A stretch of 64,000 nucleotides of DNA from Gremmenia infestans (taxonomy: Eukaryota > Ascomycota > Leotiomycetes > Helotiales > Hamatocanthoscyphaceae), in assembly GCA_032629725.1 (NCBI GenBank), contig JAFEVB010000010.1, positions 868,001-932,000 on the forward strand, in the 5' to 3' direction. The position numbers were made by a program, and so were the translations under genes. The number at the start of each line of letters is the position of its first letter. Position 1 is the stretch's first letter. The notes below the pieces were generated by a model, which was not told the DNA's origin, searched no databases, and saw only the letters and a list, made by a program, of their open reading frames with translations. This document shows, in pieces, positions 57,786-64,000 of this stretch.

Positions 57786-57876
57786 TAGTGGACAGAAAAA
57801 GCGGCACCGGGTTATTGCCACACGGAGTGGTACAATAAAAGTCGATGATAACAGATGCTCCTTTTGGTATCCAGCA
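57786..57876. mobile_element. Short inverted-repeat element, copy 3 (about 91 bp, opposite orientation, diverged)
   Basis: GTGGACAGAAAAAGCGGCAC at the left matches the right end of copies 1 and 2 in reverse complement. AATAAAAGTCGATGAT in the middle matches the complement of the middle of copy 2. The right end is reduced to TGCTCCTTTTGG...CCAGCA. It sits 210 bases downstream of the tRNA gene. Confidence 0.6.
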
Positions 57877-58941
57877 AAAGATATATGATACATGATATTT
57901 TTATCAGGTAAAAAAGACCTGGTTTTCAGGGAGGCATTGCATTGTAAACCAAGACAAAAGATCAGCGCCTGGTAATTATTATGGAGTCGCAGTGGTTGCC
58001 GCATCCTGAATCAACTCTTACGGTTGTACGGTTGAAGAAGAGTTGACCAGTACCCCTAATAATATATTTCGCTACAGGGAAAGACTGTTGTTCTGTCCTA
58101 TAAGTTGATGACCTTTTATAACTTAGTCATGCTATGGCTAATAAGTTGAGAGAAGAATATATATAATTAACTAGGAGATATGGATTAGCTACAATGGCTA
58201 TATCCGCCACATTTGTAAGCTTTGCGTTCAAGGGTGTTACCGGACGGGTATAATGGGGTTAAGGTACTGTACAGTAAGCTGTATAGTACCTGCAGGAGAA
58301 AAATGTCCCGTAAATACTGGGGGTCTACAGCCAATGGTATCACTACATCTAGGGCCCTGTAGGATCTTACAAAGTGAACCTCCGTATCCTCACTGTAAAT
58401 AATAACAAGTTTTAAAGGACCTGTTCCCGTAAGGATATCTAGCCTTTCAGTTGTATACCTAGGTAGGTATGTATGATTCCACATTTCGTGGAGACTTTAC
58501 GTAGTTAAGCCTCATTTACGTTCTTTAACCTTTATTACGCGGGGAAATCGCTGTATAACTCTATCTCCCAAACTGCGAATATTTTTTAATGATTTCTAGA
58601 CTTCAGGCGTAGGTACATAGTTAGGTCACTACTTTCCCCATGCAGTGAATATAGTACGCTGATTAGTCAATTTTCTTTATCAAGCGAGCATTGCAATTTC
58701 CATTTTTGCCCTTCGCAATATACCGAGACACCTCCTCTCCTTCCTCCTCTCCTCGCATCAACTCCTCTTTTTTTTTCACTCTCTTTCCCTATTGATTCTG
58801 TGTCCCCGACCAGATATACTTTCATTTCTGGAGTCCCAAATCACGCAGCGCAGCACTGTTACTGCAATTGGCGCACTGCCGCCCTTCCGCGATAAGACAA
58901 GCCCCTAATCAACAGGCGCATATTCAACGAAATCCGAAGCA
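57877..58941. other. Spacer and ERG5 promoter/leader
   Basis: No supported gene. A 13-bp imperfect hairpin AGGTACTGTACAG / CTGTATAGTACCT with a 4-base loop is at 58262-58291. The last 200 bases are C/T-rich and form the ERG5 leader. Open frames at 57726-58004 and 58185-58484 (minus) are featureless. Confidence 0.45.
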
Positions 58942-60751
58942 ATGGCCGCCATCCAGAATGGAAGTTTTACCTCGCCCCTAGCCGATGCGAAGGCCTCACA
59001 AATCTTGGGAAGCCCCCAGCTCGATGGCATACTATCCAAGGTTTCCGAGCTCAGCGGGTGGACAATCGCCTTGACCATCCTCGCTGTTCTCGTCGCATAC
59101 GATCAATGTACATCCTCAACCATCCTCAATGTGCCAGAACCTCTGTTAATGTTCTGCAGGTAGCTACCTTTGGCAGAAGGGATCAATTCCTGGCCCAACC
59201 TTCAAAATCCCCTTCATTGGACCCTTTCTCGAGTCCGTCAACCCGAAGTTCGAGGGGTACATGGGTAAATGGGCCAGTGGTGAGCTGAGTTGCGTGTCTG
59301 TCTTCCACAAGTAGGTCCCACGCGCCTTATGATATCCATGTTTAGTACCTAACTGTTCCAGGTTTGTCGTTATAGCCTCTACCCGTGAAATGTCGCGTAA
59401 GGTGTTCAATTCACCCTCTTTTGTCAAGCCGTGTGTAGTCGATGTCGCACACAAGCTCTTGGGTGCCACCAACTGGGTGTTCTTGGACGGCAAGGCACAC
59501 GTCGATTTCCGCAAAGGTCTCAACGGCCTTTTCACTCGCAGGGCCCTCGAAATTTACCTACCTGGTCAAGAGGACGTCTATAACGCATACTTTGCAAGGT
59601 TTCTGAAGGTTTCGAAGGATGCTGGAAACAAGCCTGTTCCCTTCATGCCAGAGTTCCGTGAGGTTATGTGTGCCGTTTCGTGCCGAACCTTCGTTGGTCA
59701 TTACATTTCAGATGAAGCCATCAAGAAGATTGCGGATGACTACTATCATATAACTGCCGCATTGGAGCTTGTCAATTTCCCCATTATCATCCCTTTCACG
59801 AGGACCTGGTATGGTAAGAAAGCATCTGACATGGTTTTGGAAGAGTTTACAAAGTGCGCTGCTAAGAGCAAAGTACGCATGGCTGCCGGAGGCGATATTA
59901 CGTGTATTATGGATGGATGGGTTAAATCTCAGATCGAATCCGCCAGATATCGGGAGCGCCAAGAGAAAGGCCTTTCAATGGAAGGCATTGAAAAGCCACC
60001 CCACATGCTCCGTGATTTCACCGACTTCGAGATCGCTCAGACCGTATTCACGTTCCTGTTTGCGTCCCAAGATGCTACTAGCAGCGCTTGCACCTGGCTG
60101 TTCCAAATTACGGCTCAACGACCTGACGTTCTTGATAAGATTCGCGAGGAGAACCTGCGCGTACGTGGTGGAGACAGAGATGTACCAGTGACAATGGAGA
60201 TCCTTGATGAAATGGTCTACACTCGTGGCGCGGTTAGAGAACTATTGAGATACCGACCTCCAGTCATCATGGTTCCATATCTAGCGAAGAAGGCATTCCC
60301 AATCACAGACTCTTACACTGTCCCTAAAGGTCAGTACTGGTCCAAATTGCAACTCACATGTCAAGCTGACCAATTCTAGGTGCCATGATTATTCCAACAA
60401 CCTACCCCTCTCTCCATGATCCCGAGATTTATGAGAACCCTGATGTCTATGATCCTGATCGTTATGTCACCGGTGATGCCGAGGTCAAGGGCGCGAAGAA
60501 CTTCCTGGTATTCGGAACGGGACCTCATTACTGCCTGGGCCAAGTATATGCTCAAAACAACCTGGCTCTTATGATCGGAAAGGCTGCAATGCATCTAGAC
60601 TGGGTTCATCACGCAACTCCGCTTTCAGAAGAGATCAAGGTGTTCGCGACTATCTTCCCAAAGGTAAGCAGGAATGTCCTCTGCACTTCAGATCAAGACT
60701 AACATACCCCAGGATGATTGTCCTTTGACATTTACCTCGCGTCCATCATGA
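58942..60751 (+). CDS. ERG5: C-22 sterol desaturase ERG5 (CYP61), five exons, 535 aa
   Basis: The ER cytochrome P450 that introduces the C22-C23 double bond in ergosterol synthesis. Exons: 58942-59107, 59160-59310, 59362-60329, 60380-60663, 60713-60751; phases agree. N-terminal anchor [17 protein letters not shown]; then the Pro-rich hinge [21 protein letters not shown]450 motifs: I-helix [18 protein letters not shown]-x-x-R in [15 protein letters not shown]-like DPDRYV, and the heme loop [11 protein letters not shown] with the cysteine ligand. The C-terminal exon gives [12 protein letters not shown], as usual for CYP61. The family-specific block [20 protein letters not shown] supports CYP61 over CYP51. 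The gene looks intact. Confidence 0.95.
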
Positions 60752-62778
60752 CTCGTTGCCTCTACAGCAGCACTCTTGGCCTCTAAGCCAACGTAGTCCG
60801 CACATTTCGATTCGAGACGATCTTAACAGATCAATGGTTTGCGGCATGGCGTTCAAGTGCATTTGCAAATTAAGGGGTACTATAAAGGCAGGAGCCTGAT
60901 TGGAAATCAGCTCTAATATAGAGCATGTAATTATAATGAACCTTACAATGAGGCAATAATGAGAAAAGGAGAAAATTCCGATATCGCTATATCTTACTAG
61001 CCACGCAAGCGCCATACAGGCTTCAACTCTGTACCCCTCTTTGGCGTTGATGATATGTCGATGCCTGAAGTCTAGACAAGGAACTCGTGGAAGATATGCA
61101 GGTTCTCAGATGATCAACAATATGCTTGCCTGTTGTTGAAAACTTTCTGCCGTCAATATTAAGTCTAAGCATGTGCAAATATAGTGGCTTAACCCCTACA
61201 AGGCAGGTAGTCCGATTATACGATAATAGCACTTGTCAATTGAGGAGCGTTGTTATTGCAGAGATTGTTTTCCACGATGCTTTCACAGCAAAACCTTCGC
61301 TGTTTTCAGTCTAACCACATCTACAATGCAAAGCAATTATGACTCTTTCCATCCCAACGCCAAGAAAGCTGGATTTAGAAATCGCGTGATGAGATTTCCG
61401 TTGTTTGAAGTCTTACACTCTCTATACGATTTCCTTTATAAGCGTGTTCGTATATTTTATACCACTTAAAAAGTTCGAATTCAACTAAAGAGCTTCTTAA
61501 AAGCCTTCAAATGAAAAGTCTCACTCTACAATTAGATTACTTTTGCGCTTCTGGGAATTCATTACTGGGATAGATAATACGCCAGTCATATATGCGAGAT
61601 TCTATTAATCCACACTAGTTAGACCTTGAAGAAACCAGAGTGAGTATGAGTAAATTTTTACGTCAAAGGAGTAACTAACTAACCAACCTAGCTAAAGGCA
61701 GCTTCACCATTACTCTTTTTTCATTTCATAAGCAAGAAAATACAAGCAAGCAAAGCAACTCCGTACGTACAAGCGGTTCCAAAAACCTTGGCGTCGGGGT
61801 TCGATATGCTATTTCGAACTCCGCCGGACGGAGTATAAACTAAACACACACGTGCAAGTCATATTGAAAAATGCTGAACAAGCTTTTGTGTATTGTACGT
61901 ACTAGAGGAAGAAATTAATAGTAAAAGCCTAAAGCAATTGCGCACGCAATGGAAAAACTGCTGTTGCTTATGAGATTACACGTTCCATTCTGTGCGGTGA
62001 TTTGGTAGGGTAATTAAGGCAGCCATTAAATTGCTGAGGGAGCTGACGACGGCATGCCTCGCGCTGGTGTTCCGGAATGGGTTTTGAGAAGCCTCCACTT
62101 TTCTTGTCTTCTGATACTTGACAAGCCTCCACTTTTCTTGTCTTGTCTTCTGATACTTACTCGGTAGGCATTTTCCTCTACTTGGTATGGCTTGGTTTTA
62201 TTGCGTTAAGAAATTCTTTCGAAGTGACAAGTTAAACTGAAATCGCTAAGCCACGCCGTAGAGTCATCAAGTAAGATGGATATGTTTTAGAGTCTGACAA
62301 GGATGTGTAGAGGGGGTAGAGAAAGCGGCCGCTGACAAAGGAACGGGCTGTACGAATAAAGTACGCCTCGATAAATGTGGATTAGCAGCGGCAGTGGCCT
62401 GAGTCAGTCGGTCGGACAGTTTCGAGTGGTGCTTACTTTTCTTTGAGAAGTGCTAACTAAACTTTTAAAGGCGCGAGTGTCATTTGTTGTCGGAGTTCGC
62501 TTAGTGTCCAGTAGTAAGTCAGGGGGGTAAGGCAGCATTAGGAGGCTGAAGGTGCAGGTCGGAGTAACAAAGGGCGTCATACTGCGAGGCTTACGGATGA
62601 GTCTATTGTTTGTCTGGTGTATATATGAGGGTCTTGTCACCCTCAGGATTTAGGTTTTGCTTCATCAACATCCACAGCTTCAATTTGAAAAGAGTTAATC
62701 AATACTTGAACTCAGTCTCCAGACTTCACTACACACAATCTACACTTAGAACCAATCATCAATTCAACTTCACTCAAT
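60752..62778. other. 2 kb gene-free spacer
   Basis: No supported gene. It holds a 31/36-base direct repeat at 62089-62158 and a palindrome CTCCGCCGGACGGAG at 61819-61833. Short open frames (61126-61469, 62404-62640) lack features. The last 150 bases (C/A-rich) are the leader of the next gene. Confidence 0.45.
62089..62158. repeat. Tandem direct repeat, two copies
   Basis: AAGCCTCCACTTTTCTTGTC begins both copies (62089 and 62123) and CTTCTGATACTT ends both. The second copy has an extra TTGTC unit. Simple local duplication. Confidence 0.85.
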
Positions 62779-63239
62779 ATGCCTGGACTCCCAGCCTACC
62801 GTCAAAGTCGTATGTTTCTCTTGTCCGCTCAATGTAATTTCCAATTCCTGACAGTGACCTAGAATTCCCTGACGATAAACCACCAACCCTCTTCTCTCCC
62901 GCCTCACCTAAAGACAAGTCCAGCAAGTCCGCCAAAGTGATGGACGACGGCGCCTCAACCATGACCACATCAAGTTTCTCTTCAACCGTCGGATTGATCA
63001 AGAGCAAGTTACCGTCCTATAAAGATTACAAGGATCGCAAGTCATCCGAGTCCGAGAAGAAAGTACTGAAGGATTCTAAATCACGTAAGCCTCCGCGACA
63101 AGTGGATTGGGATGGTGAGCGTCGCTCATGGGAGTTCAAAGAATTGAAAGCTGACAATTGGATTTATAGCCAAGGCAAGAACTGCGGAAGCTTACATGTA
63201 TATATCGATGAACAAGTAGTCGCAGTCGATTCGACCTGA
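62779..63239 (+). CDS. Small unknown protein, two exons, 135 aa
   Basis: I do not recognise this gene. Exon 1 is 62779-62809 (MPGLPAYRQS) and exon 2 is 62863-63239; the 53-nt intron GTATGT to CTAG is in phase 1. It is polar, Ser/Lys/Asp-rich and probably disordered in the first 90 residues (KDKSSKSAKVMDDGAS; SYKDYKDRKSSESEKK). A Trp/Tyr-containing end follows: VDWDGERRSWEFKELKADNW, then IYSQGKNCGSLHVYIDEQVV. No signal peptide or membrane span. The C-terminus is more protein-like than random sequence. It has no evident similarity to the WE-tail family despite a similar two-exon design. Confidence 0.55.
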
Positions 63240-63441
63240 TTCTTTGGCTTTGGATTTTAGCTCGTCTAGCGTTTTTGGCGATTGGGGCGGCTCTAACAGA
63301 GATCTCTGGCGTTTGGGTAGACTTTGATATAGTCAAGATTGAAAAACAGATGAGGTGTCGCGGATAAAGATTGATCCTCTGGGGCAACAAGATCTTTCAT
63401 TGCATAATATTTTACCTTATTTAATAATGGAATCTGTTTCC
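63240..63441. other. Intergenic between convergent genes
   Basis: 202 bases between stops, AT-rich; no gene. Confidence 0.5.
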
Positions 63442-64000
63442 CTAGAAACTATCATCTAAATCATCTCGCATGGCTACCATGCTTGGACTATCATCTAATC
63501 CGTCACTGTCAAAACGTGCGCCAGCTGTCTGGAGCAAGTCTTCAACAATCCTCTTGCTAGCTTCTTGAGCTGTATGATATTAGTATTAAGAATTGCAAAG
63601 CAAGAAAATACGTGCCTGGCGTTTGGAGTAATCTCGACTGAGGGAGGTTAAATTGAATGGTCTTTGGAGGGCTCATGCCAAGCTGTTGGTAGACTCCTTC
63701 CGCGTCCTCATCACTGTCACTTTCCCAACTAATCTCATCCTTCTTTGAAGATTTAGCAAAGGCATCCTTCGCTTTCCCCTTAGCTGGCGTCTGAACACTA
63801 ACGCCGGGTGTCCGAGGTGCGCTTGGCTTGCTGTACTGCTGTCTGACTGGTGAGCTGAAAATCTCTGAACGTAGCTGCGGAGCTGCGGCAGGTGGCGACG
63901 ATAGTGGAGATGTGGTGTCTCTCCATGAAGGCTTGTTTACAGGGGTTTTGTTGAACAAAACATCCTTTCGGGTCAAATGAGGCGTAGCTTGCAGTCTATA
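63442..64000 (-). CDS. ASK1: DASH complex subunit Ask1, 3' part (runs off the window)
   Basis: A subunit of the DASH/Dam1 ring that couples kinetochores to microtubules. Seen exons: 64000-63616 (continues past the edge) and 63569-63442. The intron is 46 nt, starting GCACGT and ending TACAG, thus GC-AG. A disordered Ser/Pro stretch (SPLSSPPAAAPQLRSEIFSS) with TP sites suited to Cdk1, an acidic patch (SWESDSDEDAEGV), then the conserved end MSPPKTIQFNLPQSRLLQTP joined to AQEASKRIVEDLLQTAGARF, typical of fungal Ask1. The N-terminal coiled-coil part lies outside. The identification rests on this C-terminal motif. Confidence 0.72.

Noticed and set aside
1..64000. CRISPR arrays, bacterial operons, phage or viral genes
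   Set aside because: No regularly spaced direct repeats with unique spacers and no such genes; the intron structure is clearly nuclear fungal.

Overview
The window is nuclear DNA of a filamentous ascomycete (Pezizomycotina). The best guess is Leotiomycetes/Helotiales, from general protein resemblance only, since there is no rRNA or other marker. The evidence is short (about 41-73 nt) GT-AG introns, a Zn2Cys6 regulator of the CTF1/FarA type, a C-22 sterol desaturase (CYP61), Mcd4, Csm1/Pcs1, DASH Ask1 and V-ATPase subunit e. Exon joins were worked out by hand. For every multi-exon gene listed the reading phases agree and the summed length is a multiple of three.

Region 1 (1 to about 19,000) is gene-poor and accessory. 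It holds one secreted carboxylesterase/lipase, two mariner-like MITEs, several simple repeats, and five plus-strand members of a small gene family I do not recognise. Each intact member has a Lys/Ser-rich first exon of 16-18 codons, a phase-2 intron, a variable middle, and a C-terminal tail of the form L-x-x-W-x-x-E ... T-x-A-E-R-F-E-K-x-N-W-E. Starts lie at 626, 4172, about 7850 (relic), 11487 and 17945. This family is the best candidate for something undescribed.

Region 2 (about 19,100 to 37,500) is dense and mostly housekeeping: farA/CTF1-type lipid regulator, MCD4 GPI ethanolamine-phosphate transferase, PCS1/CSM1 monopolin subunit, MSP1 AAA ATPase, cystathionine beta-lyase, a QCR8-like complex III subunit and a Zn2Cys6 regulator.

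Region 3 (37,900 to 47,400) has a decayed actin/Hsp70-like ATPase gene, a cytoplasmic LysM protein, and a possible nitrogen group: an isochorismatase-fold amidohydrolase divergent from a DUR3-type urea transporter across a promoter rich in GATA sites, then a CmcJ/AsaB-like gene.

Region 4 (48,200 to 64,000) holds ARV1, VMA9, a beta-hydroxyacid dehydrogenase, N-acetylglutamate synthase, the BAR protein Gvp36, a tRNA-Ile(AAT) gene, ERG5, a small unknown gene and the 3' part of ASK1. Three copies of a very short inverted-repeat element sit between these genes. The tRNA gene has, besides the canonical 12-nt intron, a 54-nt insertion in its anticodon stem that looks exactly like a spliceosomal GT-AG intron. 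This is the second major oddity.
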